A DNA stretch of 64,000 bases from NCBI RefSeq assembly GCF_025144335.1, contig NZ_CP083539.1, positions 2,481,501-2,545,500 on the forward strand. The letters run 5' to 3'. The notes below the pieces were generated by a model. It saw only the letters and a list, made by a program, of their open reading frames with translations. It did no database searches and was not told where the DNA came from. This DNA is from Jannaschia sp. W003. Lineage in GTDB: Bacteria; Pseudomonadota; Alphaproteobacteria; Rhodobacterales; Rhodobacteraceae. Positions 1-9,263 of this stretch are shown here, piece by piece. A program made the translations under genes and the position numbers. Every line of letters starts with the position of its first letter. Position 1 is the stretch's first letter.

Positions 1-2170
1 CCTTGTGGCGGAACGTGGCCATCGCCTTGCGCAGGGCGTTGGCCTCGGGGCCCGAGAACTCGGCGGCGACCATGGCGATCTTCATGGCCTGCTCTTGGAA
101 GATCGGCACGCCCAGGGTGCGACCGAGGATCCGCTGCAGTTCGTCCTGCGGGTGCTGCGCGCCGGGGGCCGGGTAGACGATGCTCTCCTGTCCCTGGCGA
201 CGGCGCAGGTAGGGGTGGACCATGTCGCCCTGGATCGGGCCGGGGCGCACGATGGCGACCTCGATCACCAGGTCGTAGAAGCTGCGGGGGCGCAGCTTGG
301 GCAGCATCGCCATCTGCGCCCGGCTCTCGACCTGGAACACGCCCAGGGATTCGCCCCGGCATAGCATGTCGTAGGTCGGCCGGTTGCCGGGGCGGTCGGG
401 CCGGTCGTGCTCCTTGGGCACGGTGGCAAGGTCGAGGTCGATCCCGCAGTGGCGGCGCAGGAGCGCGAAGCCCTTGGCGAGGCAGGTCAGCATCCCCAGC
501 GCCAGCACGTCGACCTTGAAGATGCCGAGCGCGTCGATGTCGTCCTTGTCCCACTCGATGAACGAGCGGTCGGGCATGGCGCCGTTGCCCACGGGCACGA
601 TCTCGGTCAGCGGCGTCTCGGTCAGGATGAAGCCGCCCACGTGCTGGCTCAGGTGGCGCGGCATGCCGATCATCTCGTGCGCCAGCGCCAGCACCCGGCG
701 CAGGTAGGGGTCGTGGAGGTCCAGCCCCGCCTCGCGCACCCGCGCGTCGCCCACGCCGCTGCCGAAGTGCCCCCAGACCGTGGAGGCGAGCTTAGACGTT
801 ACGTCCTCGGTCAGCCCCATCGCCTTGCCCACCTCGCGGATGGCGGAGCGCGGGCGGTAGTGGATCACCGTGGCGCAGAGGCCGGCGCGGGCGCGGCCGT
901 ACTTGGCGTAGACGTACTGGATCACCTCCTCGCGGCGCTCGTGCTCGAAGTCGATGTCGATGTCGGGCGGCTCGTCCCGGTCCTCGGACAGGAAGCGCTC
1001 GAACAGGACGTCGTGCTCGGCGGGATCCACGCTGGTGACGCCGAGGCAGAAGCACACGGCCGAGTTCGCCGCCGAGCCGCGCCCCTGGCACAGGATGGGC
1101 GGGTCGACGCGGCGGCGGGCGAAATCGACGATGTCGTGGATGGTCAGGAAGTAGGTGGCGATGCGCTTCGAGCGGATCAGCGCGAACTCCTTATGGATCG
1201 TGCGCTCCACGTGCTCGGGGATGCCATCCGGGTAGCGCCCGCGCGCGCCCTCCCAGGTCAGGCGCTCCAGCTCCTCCTGGGGGGTGCGGCCCCGAGGCAC
1301 GACCTCGTGGGGATACTCGTAGCGCAGATCATCGAGCGTGAAGGCGATGCGATCCGCGAGCGCGCGGTTGGCCGCCACGGCGTGGGGCCACTCGGCGAAG
1401 AGGCGCGCCATCTCGGCGGGGGCACGCAGGTGCCGCTCGGCGTTGCGCTCCAGCAGCGGGCCGGCGGCGTCCACGGTGGTGCCCTCGCGGATGCAGCTCA
1501 TCACGTCCTGCAGGGGTCGCCTCGCGGGGTGGTGGTAGAGCACGTCGCCCGTGGCCAGCAGCGCGAGGCCTTCCGCGCGGGCTAGGGCATCCAGCCGGTT
1601 GATCCGCGCCCGGTCGTCGCCGTGCCACAGGCGCGCGGCGCCGAGGTGCGAGAGCGGCAGCGCGCGGCGCAAGGCCGGCAGCGCGCGCGCGAAGGCGTCG
1701 AGGTCGGCTCCCGGCATCGCCACGAGGTGCAGCCCCTCGGCGTGCTCGGCCAGCATGGCCGGCGTGATCTCGGTCACGTCCTTGCCCTGCCACGCCCCCT
1801 CGGGGGTGCGCATCTTGCCCCGCGACAGCAGCGAGGCGAGGCGTCCGTAGGCGGCGCGGTCGCCGGGATAGGCCAGCAGCTCCGCTCCGCAAGTCAGCAC
1901 GAGGCGGCAGCCCACCAGCGCCCGCACGTGGGCGGTCTTGCCCTCGACGTGCATCCGCACCACGCCGGCCAGGGTGTTGCGGTCGGCGATCCCGAGCGCG
2001 TCGTAGCCCAGGGCGTTGGCGGTGCCCATGAGGTCGCAGGCGTCGGAGGCCCCGCGCAGGAACGAGAAGGCCGAGGCCAGCCCGAACTCCACGAACGGCG
2101 CGCGGGCGTTGGGGCGGAAGCCGTTCGCGGCGCTGAGCGTGCGTTTCTCGGGGCCCTCGACGTCAGGCAT
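1..2170 (-). CDS. dnaE2: Error-prone DNA polymerase DnaE2 (ImuC), 3' part beyond the window
   Basis: C-family translesion polymerase, the catalytic member of the SOS-induced ImuA/ImuB/DnaE2 mutasome. Only the first 723 codons are present; the frame stays open to the left edge, so about a third of a typical ~1,080-residue protein is missing. Seen: a PHP-type N-terminal region with SFLRGAS (residues 36-42) and DRNTLAGV, the GRGSAANS motif (about 362-369), and the palm motif PDIDIDF (402-408) carrying the catalytic aspartates, so the polymerase looks active. The ATG at 2170 overlaps the upstream gene by 8 bp (ATGCCTGA), indicating translational coupling. It is the last of four overlapping genes downstream of the LexA box at 4870-4884. 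Identification is secure; the C-terminal OB region cannot be checked here. Confidence 0.95.
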   Translation of the reverse strand, partial: MPDVEGPEKRTLSAANGFRPNARAPFVEFGLASAFSFLRGASDACDLMGTANALGYDALGIADRNTLAGVVRMHVEGKTAHVRALVGCRLVLTCGAELLAYPGDRAAYGRLASLLSRGKMRTPEGAWQGKDVTEITPAMLAEHAEGLHLVAMPGADLDAFARALPALRRALPLSHLGAARLWHGDDRARINRLDALARAEGLALLATGDVLYHHPARRPLQDVMSCIREGTTVDAAGPLLERNAERHLRAPAEMARLFAEWPHAVAANRALADRIAFTLDDLRYEYPHEVVPRGRTPQEELERLTWEGARGRYPDGIPEHVERTIHKEFALIRSKRIATYFLTIHDIVDFARRRVDPPILCQGRGSAANSAVCFCLGVTSVDPAEHDVLFERFLSEDRDEPPDIDIDFEHERREEVIQYVYAKYGRARAGLCATVIHYRPRSAIREVGKAMGLTEDVTSKLASTVWGHFGSGVGDARVREAGLDLHDPYLRRVLALAHEMIGMPRHLSQHVGGFILTETPLTEIVPVGNGAMPDRSFIEWDKDDIDALGIFKVDVLALGMLTCLAKGFALLRRHCGIDLDLATVPKEHDRPDRPGNRPTYDMLCRGESLGVFQVESRAQMAMLPKLRPRSFYDLVIEVAIVRPGPIQGDMVHPYLRRRQGQESIVYPAPGAQHPQDELQRILGRTLGVPIFQEQAMKIAMVAAEFSGPEANALRKAMATFRHK

Positions 2171-2729
2171 CGCAGCACCGCATCGGAATGGCATCCAGCG
2201 CCTCCAGCGCGAAGGCGAGGCAGTCCGAGACCAGCAGGTAGGGCCGCGACAGCGCCCGGTCCCACCACAGGTTCGCCGCCGGCAGGCGGGCCGCGTCGAC
2301 GCGCGCGGCGTGGGCCAGCAGCGTGACGTGGCGCGGCAGGCCGAGGCGGGGCAGCGCCGGCTCCACGTGGCACAGGCTGCCCCGCTCGGTGATGGCCGCG
2401 CCCGTGGCCCGCACGATCAGGCCGTGGTGGGGGGCGCCCACGTCCACCGGCCAGAAGCGGTGGAGGCCGGGGTCGTGGGCCTCGATGACCTCGCGCGCCG
2501 CCTCCGAGGCCACCAGCAGCCCGGCGCGGGTGGCGAAGAGGTCGGGCACGGGATGGCGCAGGGGCCGCAGGCGGCGGGGCAGCTGCGCGTCCCGAAGCCC
2601 CGCCCCCTCGCCGTAGCCCATGAAGGCGCGCACCGCCTCGACGGCGTGCCCAGCCCGCAAGGCCCGGCTCGCCCATCCGCCGTCGTCGGTGGGGAACGGC
2701 GCGGCGCCGATGCGCAGGATACGGGTCAC
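2163..2729 (-). CDS. Small Imm11/DUF1629-like protein inside the SOS mutasome operon
   Basis: A 188-residue open frame filling exactly the gap between imuB and dnaE2. Its GTG start overlaps the imuB stop (GTGA, 2726-2729) and its TGA overlaps the dnaE2 start by 8 bp, so it is almost certainly translated as part of the operon. Seen: an N-terminal stretch with GGWASRALRAG, then PDLFATRAGLLVASEAAR followed by HRFWPVDVG, and near the C-terminus WWDRALSRPYLLVSDCLAF. These resemble the two blocks of the Imm11 (DUF1629) family, first named from polymorphic-toxin immunity proteins and widespread outside toxin loci. The match is from memory of the family pattern, not a search. No signal peptide or membrane segment. 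A role in mutagenesis is suggested only by position. Alternative: an unrelated operon passenger. Confidence 0.75.
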   Translation of the reverse strand: MTRILRIGAAPFPTDDGGWASRALRAGHAVEAVRAFMGYGEGAGLRDAQLPRRLRPLRHPVPDLFATRAGLLVASEAAREVIEAHDPGLHRFWPVDVGAPHHGLIVRATGAAITERGSLCHVEPALPRLGLPRHVTLLAHAARVDAARLPAANLWWDRALSRPYLLVSDCLAFALEALDAIPMRCCDA

Positions 2730-4249
2730 GGGAACAGGCCGTGGAGGAACCAGCGCGGCGCCCCGCCCCGGCCGTCGCCGGCGACGCCCTCGCGGAACAG
2801 CCAGTAGCGGCAGCCGTCGGCGTCCTCGATGCGGAAGTAGTCGCGCAGGCGGGTGCCGGCACGGTCGCGCCACCATTCGGGGGCGATGCGCTCGGGGCCC
2901 GCGTAGCGCACCACGTCGAGGCGGCGGCGGCGCCACTCCAGCCGCACCGGCGGCCCCTCGGGCACGGCGTAGAGCACGCGCACCTCCTCGGGCGGGCGGA
3001 GCAGCACGGGCGGGCGCGCGGCACGGGCGGCGGCAGCGGGGGTCTCGGGGGCGCGCAGGGCCTCGGCCCAGACCTCGGCCCGCTCGGGCACGTGGCTGTG
3101 GCGCAGCACGGGCCGCGTCACCGCGGCGGGGCCGAGGCGCGCCGAGAGGCGGTCGATCAGATGCGCGAGGGCCTCGCGCTCGTCGACCTGCCCGGCGAGA
3201 TCGGGCTGCGCGGCGTCGAGCCGCTCGGGCGACAATCCTTCCAGCACGAGGGCGTCGAAGCCGAAGCCGGGGTCGATGCGCTCCAGCCGCCCCTCGAAGA
3301 GCCGGGCCATGTGGGCGGGGTCGCGGGTGGGGCGCGCGAAGCCGGCCTCCACGCCGCGCACCTCGCCGTCGGTGCGGAACACGCGCAGGACGAGGCGGCG
3401 GCACCCCTGGCCGCCCCGGTCCAGCCGGGCCGCGAGCGCGCGGGCGAGGTCGGGCACCAGGGGCGCCGCGTCCTGCACCGGCTCGGGCAGGCGCAGGACG
3501 GCGCGCAGCGGCTCGGGGTCGCCCACGGGGGCCAGCGGCTCGGGCAGGAGGCCGGTGGCCTGGTCGAGCCGCACCAGCGGGTTGCCCCCGGGGGCGGCGC
3601 GCGCGAAGCGGCGCATCAGCGCGGGGCGCGGCACGGCGCGCAGGTGGCCGACGGTCTTGAGCCCCAACCGCGAGAGCGCGAGCGCGGCATCCCCGGGCAG
3701 GCGCAGAGCGGCCACGGGCAGCGGGTCGAGCGCGGCGGTGTCGGTGCACGTGGCGCGCACCGGGCCGAAGCGGGCCAGCGCCCAGGCCGCGCCCCAGGTG
3801 GGGGCGACGGCGAGCGCCGCGCTCAGGCCCAGCCCGGCGAGCCGCGCCTCCACGTCGCGCAGCAGCGCCGCCTCGCCGCCGAACAGGTGCTCCACGCCGG
3901 TGGTGTCCATGACCAGCCCGTCGCCATCCACGGCGACCCACGGGCTCCAGCGCTTCGCCCACTGCGCGAGGCGCTGGAGGAAGGCAGCGTCACCGGCAGG
4001 GTCGGACCACGCGACCGCGAGCGCGGGCGCGGCGGCACGGGCGTCCACCACGCGAGCGCCCACCCGCGCGCCCAGGGCGGCGGCCGCGCGCGAGACGGCG
4101 TGGATGACGGGGCCGTGGGAGCCTTCCGCCGCCAGGATCACCGGCAGGTCATCGGGCGGCGCGTCGAGCGCCTGCGCCCGCACCTTGCGCCACCGCTCCA
4201 TCGCCAAGGAGGGGAGCGAAACCGAGACGATCCTGCGCCGCGCCGTCAT
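2726..4249 (-). CDS. imuB: ImuB, Y-family polymerase-like mutasome subunit
   Basis: ImuB is a Y-family protein that has lost polymerase catalysis and acts as the hub linking ImuA, DnaE2 and the sliding clamp during translesion synthesis. The 507-residue product starts MTARRRIVSVSLPSLAMERW; the first catalytic motif of true Y-family polymerases (an acidic residue in this stretch) is absent, and the second reads VAVDGDGLVMDTTG instead of an S-x-D-E pattern, as expected for non-catalytic ImuB. The following HLFGGE is typical of the family. Length fits (~500 residues). The ATG at 4249 lies inside imuA (101-bp overlap), and the TGA at 2726 overlaps the GTG of the next gene. A canonical clamp-binding peptide was not recognised. 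Confidence 0.92.
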   Translation of the reverse strand: MTARRRIVSVSLPSLAMERWRKVRAQALDAPPDDLPVILAAEGSHGPVIHAVSRAAAALGARVGARVVDARAAAPALAVAWSDPAGDAAFLQRLAQWAKRWSPWVAVDGDGLVMDTTGVEHLFGGEAALLRDVEARLAGLGLSAALAVAPTWGAAWALARFGPVRATCTDTAALDPLPVAALRLPGDAALALSRLGLKTVGHLRAVPRPALMRRFARAAPGGNPLVRLDQATGLLPEPLAPVGDPEPLRAVLRLPEPVQDAAPLVPDLARALAARLDRGGQGCRRLVLRVFRTDGEVRGVEAGFARPTRDPAHMARLFEGRLERIDPGFGFDALVLEGLSPERLDAAQPDLAGQVDEREALAHLIDRLSARLGPAAVTRPVLRHSHVPERAEVWAEALRAPETPAAAARAARPPVLLRPPEEVRVLYAVPEGPPVRLEWRRRRLDVVRYAGPERIAPEWWRDRAGTRLRDYFRIEDADGCRYWLFREGVAGDGRGGAPRWFLHGLFP

Positions 4250-4847
4250 GGCCTGCCACCCAGGCGCCGGGCGCGCGGGAGCGCGAGCGGAACAGCTCGG
4301 CCCGCCAGCGCGGCACGCCGGGGGCGCGGTCGTCGAAGGGCGCGGGCGCCGACGGCAGCGAGGCCACGCGCCAGCGCTCGCGCGCCGCCGACAGCCCCGG
4401 CTCGGCACCCCGGCGCAGGAGCCAGCACGGCACGCCCGCGCCTTCCGCGCGCATGGCGAGCCGCTTGGTGGCGGTGAAGTCGAGCCGCGGCGCCTCGCCC
4501 CAGACCTCGCCCATGACGGCCGCGAGCGAGGGGCACGACAGCCCCATCTCCATCGCCGCGAGCAGGTCCGCGATGCGACCCGCCTGCACGTGGATCACCT
4601 GCCGCGCGAGGCCGGTGGCGTAGGGCCGCCCCGCCTCCAGCGCCGAGAGCCGGTCCTGCACCCAGAGCACCGGGCCGGGCCGCGTCACGGCGGCCAGCGC
4701 GAAGCCCGTGAGCGCGGCGTCCGAGGCCGCGGCCCACGCCTCGGACAGCGTGGCCCGCGAGGGGTCCGGGGGCGCGGCGGGCACGGCGGAAGGCATGGGG
4801 GGGCCGTCCGCTCCGGACGGGTCCGGAAAGGGGAGAATCTGCGTCAT
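4149..4847 (-). CDS. imuA: ImuA, RecA-like mutasome accessory protein
   Basis: ImuA is a RecA-related protein needed with ImuB and DnaE2 for damage-induced mutagenesis in bacteria lacking UmuDC. The 232-residue frame has the family features LSEAWAAASDAALTGFALA, WVQDRL, LARQVIHVQ and AMEMGLSCPSLAAVMGEVW. The ATG at 4847 sits 22 bp downstream of a perfect LexA box and is the first gene of the operon. The C-terminal ~34 residues overlap the imuB start in another frame; they still read like an ImuA tail (WVAGHDGAAQDRL), so a long natural overlap is more likely than a frameshift. Confidence 0.92.
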   Translation of the reverse strand: MTQILPFPDPSGADGPPMPSAVPAAPPDPSRATLSEAWAAASDAALTGFALAAVTRPGPVLWVQDRLSALEAGRPYATGLARQVIHVQAGRIADLLAAMEMGLSCPSLAAVMGEVWGEAPRLDFTATKRLAMRAEGAGVPCWLLRRGAEPGLSAARERWRVASLPSAPAPFDDRAPGVPRWRAELFRSRSRAPGAWVAGHDGAAQDRLGFAPLLGDGAVAQGAGAGARRAAR

Positions 4848-4869
4848 TCACGGCAGCCAACTTTGCGAT

Positions 4870-4908
4870 GTTCTACGTTTGTTCTAGTCACCCCCGGGGG
4901 CGAGTCAA
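4870..4908 (-). promoter_or_regulatory. SOS promoter of imuA: LexA box over the -10
   Basis: On the minus strand a -35-like TTGACT (4908-4903) is followed after 16 bp by TAGAAC (4886-4881). Overlapping the -10 is GTTC-N7-GTTC on the plus strand (4870-4873 and 4881-4884), equivalent to GAAC-N7-GAAC on the other strand, the LexA-binding consensus of alphaproteobacteria. LexA bound here would block RNA polymerase, so the imuA-imuB-Imm11-like-dnaE2 operon should be damage-inducible. The box is exact; the -35/-10 assignment is an inference from spacing. Confidence 0.88.
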
Positions 4909-5047
4909 ACGCTTCGCTGTGGACGAAATTCGGCCCCCAAGAGGTGGGGGATCGACGCGCCGGGGCACGCAACATGCTGGATTCGGTAGCGGATGACGCC
5001 CCGGCGCAAACGCGTCGCCGAGGCCGAATCGGCCCCCTACGCAAGCG

Positions 5048-5857
5048 TCAGTCGGCGGTGGCCGCCTCCAGGAACGCCCGGGCGCGCGCGGTCCAGCCCG
5101 GCGGCAGGCCGTGGCCGCCGTCGTGGAGGCACAGTCGCACGGGTGCGCCCCCGCAGGAGGACCACGTCCGGCAGCGGAACGGCGCATCCACCGCGATGAC
5201 GTCGGGCTCGGAGCGGCAGCCGTTGGCGGCGCGGCGGATCGCGAGCGCCTCGCCCACGTCGCCCTGGTGCCAGCCGCCAATGGCGCGCCCCTCCAGCGGC
5301 ACCTGACGGTCCGCGAAGCCGTGGACGTGCCAGAGGGGCACCGCGCCGACGCAGCGCTCCGGCAAGGGGCGGCGAAGGGCGCCCGCCACGGCGGCGACCC
5401 CGGCGATGCGCTCGGGCGCGGCGCAGCCCATCAGCCAGGCCATCGACCCGCCCGCCGAGAAGCCCGCGGCGAAGACCGGGCCAAGGGAGACGCGCGCGCC
5501 CACGTCGTCCAGCACGGCGAGCACGAAGGCCACGTCGCGCGCGCCCTGCGCCCCCTGCCCCGCCCAGGACCGGACCCCGTTCGCGCGCGCGGGGCCGTTC
5601 GGCGCGACAATGGCATAGCCCTGCTCCAGGAAGTCGCGCTCCAGCCCGCCGGCGCCGAAGACCATGCGCCCCGAGGCGTTGTGCCCGTGGAAGAACAGCA
5701 GCACCGGCACGGGCCCCTCCGCGCCGTCCGGCAGGCGCAGGTGGTAGGAGCCGACCTCGACCTCGCAGGGCGCGTCCGCGCCGCCGCAGCCCTGCGCGCC
5801 CGCCGCGCCCGCCGCCAGCAGCGCGAGCGCCACCAGCGCCGTTCCGATCCTGCCCAT
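5048..5857 (-). CDS. Secreted PHB-depolymerase/LpqC-type esterase
   Basis: Alpha/beta hydrolase of the extracellular polyhydroxybutyrate depolymerase/feruloyl esterase type (269 residues). Seen: a signal peptide (hydrophobic residues 5-21 ending AGAAGAQG), an oxyanion-type FFHGHN (55-60), the nucleophile elbow GFSAGG (132-137, Ser134), and a late HDGGHGLPPGW supplying a plausible catalytic His. Several cysteines suggest periplasmic or extracellular disulfides. The substrate cannot be told from sequence; short-chain PHB, feruloyl or acetyl esters are all possible. PHA synthesis genes occur at the far end of the window, but there is no operon link. Confidence 0.82.
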   Translation of the reverse strand: MGRIGTALVALALLAAGAAGAQGCGGADAPCEVEVGSYHLRLPDGAEGPVPVLLFFHGHNASGRMVFGAGGLERDFLEQGYAIVAPNGPARANGVRSWAGQGAQGARDVAFVLAVLDDVGARVSLGPVFAAGFSAGGSMAWLMGCAAPERIAGVAAVAGALRRPLPERCVGAVPLWHVHGFADRQVPLEGRAIGGWHQGDVGEALAIRRAANGCRSEPDVIAVDAPFRCRTWSSCGGAPVRLCLHDGGHGLPPGWTARARAFLEAATAD

Positions 5858-5971
5858 GGGTCCGCCCTCCCCCGGAACGGCTCGCGCGCCCGGCGCCGCA
5901 GGTCAAGCGTCGCGGGGAACCTGCCGCACGGGCACCGCCGTTGGTTCCCCGACCCAAGGAGGTGCCACCCC

Positions 5972-6298
5972 ATGCAACGCCCGATCCTCGCCGCCGCCGC
6001 CGCCCTCGCCCTGCTCGCCCTGCCCGCCGCCGCGCAGGACTACGACTGCCCGCCCGACGTGGCCGCCGACAGCCCGCGGTGCGTGCCGGCGGCGGGGCTG
6101 GCCGCCCAGGTCTACGCGATCGGCGACCGCCTGTCGGAGGAGATCCCCGTCGAGGCGGCGGACCGCGCCGACATGCCGCCGCTCCGGTCCGGCGAGGGCT
6201 TCGCGGAGCACGGGGGCAAGCTGATGCGGGTCAGGATCGAGGACCGCACGATCCTCGACGTGCTCGACGTGGAAGGGGCGGAGGACGCCCCGGACTGA
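5972..6298 (+). CDS. Small secreted protein, weakly RcnB-like
   Basis: A 108-residue protein with a clear signal peptide (hydrophobic residues 5-19, cleavage near PAAAQD) and a good ribosome site AAGGAGG at 5955-5961. The mature part has two cysteines (DYDCP and RCVPA) and a C-terminal block YAIGDRL...MPPLRSGEG...MRVRIEDRTILDVLD. That block resembles the periplasmic RcnB-like fold (short protein ending in a beta hairpin), but the match is weak. It ends 3 bp from the convergent uvrA stop. Function unknown. Confidence 0.7.
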   Translation: MQRPILAAAAALALLALPAAAQDYDCPPDVAADSPRCVPAAGLAAQVYAIGDRLSEEIPVEAADRADMPPLRSGEGFAEHGGKLMRVRIEDRTILDVLDVEGAEDAPD

Positions 6299-6301
6299 CG
6301 G

Positions 6302-9160
6302 CTACTCGGCGGCGATGCGGCGCGCCTCCAGCAGCGGCTTGAGGTAGTGGCCGGTGTGGCTGCCCTCGTGGGCGGCGATCTCCTCGGGGGTGCCGGTGGC
6401 GACCACTTCGCCGCCGCCGTCGCCGCCCTCGGGACCGATGTCGATCACGTGGTCGGCGGTCTTCACCACGTCGAGGTTGTGCTCGATTACCACCACCGAG
6501 TTGCCCTGATCCACCAGCTCGTGGAGCACCTCGAGCAGCTTGCGCACGTCCTCGAAGTGCAGACCGGTCGTGGGCTCGTCGAGGATGTAGAGCGTGCGGC
6601 CCGTGGACCGGCGCGACAGCTCCTTGGACAGCTTCACCCGCTGCGCCTCGCCGCCCGAGAGCGTGGTCGCCTGCTGGCCGACCTTGATGTAGCCGAGGCC
6701 CACCCGCATCAGCGCGTCCATCTTCTCGCGGATCGACGGGACGGCTTGGAAGAAGCCCTGCGCGTCCTCCACGGTCATGTCGAGCACGTCGGCGATGCTC
6801 CTGCCCTTGAACAGTACCTCCAGCGTCTCGCGGTTGTAGCGCTTGCCCTTGCAGGTCTCGCACTCGACGTAGACGTCCGGCAGGAAGTGCATCTCGATCT
6901 TGATGACGCCGTCGCCGCAGCAGGCTTCGCAGCGCCCGCCCTTCACGTTGAACGAGAAGCGGCCCGGCTTGTAGCCGCGCGCCTTGGCCTCGGGGAGCCC
7001 CGCGAACCAGTCGCGGATGGGCGTGAAGGCGCCTACGTAGGTCGCGGGGTTGGACCGCGGCGTGCGCCCGATGGGGCGCTGATCGATGTCGATCACCTTG
7101 TCGAGATGCTCCAGCCCCTTCACGGTCTCGCACGGGGCGGGCGTCTGGCGCGCGCCGTTCAACTTCATCGAGGCGGTCTTGAACAGCGTCTCGATGGTCA
7201 GCGTGGACTTGCCGCCGCCCGACACGCCGGTCACGGCTACGAACTTCGCCAGAGGGTAGTCGACCGTGACGCCCTTGAGGTTGTTGCCGATGGCCTTGAC
7301 CACCGTCACCTTCTTCCTGTTCCCCTTCCGCCGCGTTTCGGGAACCGCGATGGCGCGGCGGCCGGCGAGGTAGTCGCCGGTAACGGAGGCCGGGTTCGCC
7401 TCCAGTTCGGCGGGGGTGCCGCGCGCCACCACGGTGCCGCCATGAACGCCCGCGCCCGGGCCGATGTCGAACACGTAGTCGGCCTCGCGGATGGCCTCCT
7501 CGTCGTGCTCAACCACGATCACCGTATTGCCCTGGTCGCGCAGGTTCTTGAGCGTGGTCAGCAGCCGGTCGTTGTCGCGCTGGTGCAGGCCGATCGACGG
7601 CTCGTCGAGCACGTACAGCACGCCCGTGAGACCCGAGCCGATCTGGGAGGCCAGGCGGATGCGCTGGGACTCGCCGCCCGACAGGGTGCCGGCGTTGCGC
7701 GACAGGGTCAGGTACTGCAGGCCGACGTTGTTCAGAAAACCCAGCCGCTCGCGGATCTCCTTGAGGATGGCGCGGGCGATCTCGTTGTTCTGCTTCGACA
7801 AGCGCTCGGGCACCGCGGCGCACCAGTCGAGCGCCTCGCGGATGCTCATCTGCACGACCTGGCCCACGTGGAGGTCGGCGATCTTCACGGCCAGCGCCTC
7901 GGGGCGCAGGCGGTAGCCCGAGCAGGTGTGGCAGGGACGCGAGTTCTGGTAGCGCTCGAACTCCTCGCGGACCCAGGAACTCTCGGTCTCGCGGTAGCGG
8001 CGCTCCATGTTCGGGATCACGCCCTCGAACACGCGCGTCACCTCGTAGACCCGGCCGCCCTCGTCGTAGCGGAACTTGATCTTCTGCCGGCCGGACCCGC
8101 GCAGGAACACCTGCTGCGCCTCTTCGGGCAGGTCCTTCCACGCCAGCTTCTTGTCGAAGCCCATGTGCTTCGCGATCGCGTCGATGGTCTGCAGGAAGTA
8201 CGGCGACTTGGTCTTGGACCACGGCGCGATGGCGCCCTTGGCGAGGGTCAGGGCGGCGTCGGGCACCACCAGCCGCTCGTCGAAGAACAGCTCGGCGCCG
8301 AGGCCGTCGCAGTCCGGGCAGGCGCCGAAGGGGGCGTTGAACGAGAACAGGCGCGGCTCGATCTCGGGGATCGTGAACCCCGACACGGGGCAGGCGAACT
8401 TCTCGGAGAAGGTGATGCGCTCCGGCTCCCCCTCCTTGGGCGCCGTCTCGAGGATGGCGATGCCGTCGGCGAGGTCGAGCGCGGTGCGGAACGAGTCGGC
8501 CAGCCGCGTCTCCAGCCCCTCGCGCACCACGATGCGGTCCACGACGACGTCGATGTCGTGGCGGAACTTCTTGTCCAAGGTCGGCGGCGTGTCGAGGTCG
8601 TGGAACGCGCCGTTGACCTTGACCCGCTGGAAGCCCTGCTTGCGCAGCTCCAGCATCTCCTTGCGGTACTCGCCCTTGCGGTCGCGCACGATGGGGGCGA
8701 GCAGGTAGCCGCGCGTGCCCTCCTCCATGGCCATCACGCGGTCCACCATGTCCTGCACCTGCTGCGCCGTGATCGGCTCGCCCGTGGCGGGGCTGTAGGG
8801 CGTGCCGGCGCGGGCGAAGAGAAGGCGCAGGTAGTCGTAGATCTCGGTCACGGTGCCGACCGTGGAGCGCGGGTTCTTGGACGTGGTCTTCTGCTCGATC
8901 GAGATCGCCGGCGAGAGGCCCGAGATGTGGTCCACGTCGGGCTTCTGCATCATGTCGAGGAACTGGCGCGCGTAGGCCGACAGCGACTCGACGTAGCGGC
9001 GCTGGCCTTCGGCGTAGATCGTGTCGAAGGCGAGCGACGACTTGCCCGAGCCGCTGAGCCCGGTGATCACCACCAGCTCGTCGCGGGGAATGTCGACGTC
9101 GATGCCCTTGAGGTTGTGCTCGCGCGCGCCGCGCACCTCGATGAACTTCTGCTCGGCCAT
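6302..9160 (-). CDS. uvrA: UvrABC system protein A
   Basis: ATPase that scans DNA for bulky lesions and loads UvrB in nucleotide excision repair. The 952-residue product has the expected tandem ABC architecture: Walker [10 protein letters not shown] (34-42) and a second GVSGGGKST, signature motifs LSGGESQR and LSGGEAQR, and zinc-finger cysteine clusters (CPVSGF...[19 protein letters not shown]...CETCKG). The ATG at 9160 ([11 protein letters not shown]) is preferred over an in-frame start 78 bp upstream because it matches family N-termini. A perfect LexA box lies 104 bp upstream (9264-9278), so SOS induction is expected. Confidence 0.98.
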   Translation of the reverse strand: MAEQKFIEVRGAREHNLKGIDVDIPRDELVVITGLSGSGKSSLAFDTIYAEGQRRYVESLSAYARQFLDMMQKPDVDHISGLSPAISIEQKTTSKNPRSTVGTVTEIYDYLRLLFARAGTPYSPATGEPITAQQVQDMVDRVMAMEEGTRGYLLAPIVRDRKGEYRKEMLELRKQGFQRVKVNGAFHDLDTPPTLDKKFRHDIDVVVDRIVVREGLETRLADSFRTALDLADGIAILETAPKEGEPERITFSEKFACPVSGFTIPEIEPRLFSFNAPFGACPDCDGLGAELFFDERLVVPDAALTLAKGAIAPWSKTKSPYFLQTIDAIAKHMGFDKKLAWKDLPEEAQQVFLRGSGRQKIKFRYDEGGRVYEVTRVFEGVIPNMERRYRETESSWVREEFERYQNSRPCHTCSGYRLRPEALAVKIADLHVGQVVQMSIREALDWCAAVPERLSKQNNEIARAILKEIRERLGFLNNVGLQYLTLSRNAGTLSGGESQRIRLASQIGSGLTGVLYVLDEPSIGLHQRDNDRLLTTLKNLRDQGNTVIVVEHDEEAIREADYVFDIGPGAGVHGGTVVARGTPAELEANPASVTGDYLAGRRAIAVPETRRKGNRKKVTVVKAIGNNLKGVTVDYPLAKFVAVTGVSGGGKSTLTIETLFKTASMKLNGARQTPAPCETVKGLEHLDKVIDIDQRPIGRTPRSNPATYVGAFTPIRDWFAGLPEAKARGYKPGRFSFNVKGGRCEACCGDGVIKIEMHFLPDVYVECETCKGKRYNRETLEVLFKGRSIADVLDMTVEDAQGFFQAVPSIREKMDALMRVGLGYIKVGQQATTLSGGEAQRVKLSKELSRRSTGRTLYILDEPTTGLHFEDVRKLLEVLHELVDQGNSVVVIEHNLDVVKTADHVIDIGPEGGDGGGEVVATGTPEEIAAHEGSHTGHYLKPLLEARRIAAE

Positions 9161-9263
9161 GCTGCCCCCGCCTGCGCGCCCCACGGCGGGGCCGGCTCCT
9201 TCACGTAGGGAACGCCCCCCGGACCGCAACGGGTCCATGCCGGAATTCCCGGCCGTGGCGGGC

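Noticed and set aside
4149-4249. Frameshift or pseudogene at the end of imuA
   Set aside because: The overlapped tail still looks like an ImuA C-terminus and imuB is intact, so a natural overlap explains the data better.
4891-4900. Palindrome CCCCCGGGGG in the imuA promoter spacer
   Set aside because: It is a simple GC run with no loop and no relation to the LexA half-sites; not treated as an operator.
6347-9208. A 950-codon open frame antisense to uvrA on the plus strand
   Set aside because: In very GC-rich DNA the complement of a conserved gene often lacks stops. The translation is histidine/aspartate/arginine-rich with no domain, while uvrA on the other strand has every family motif.
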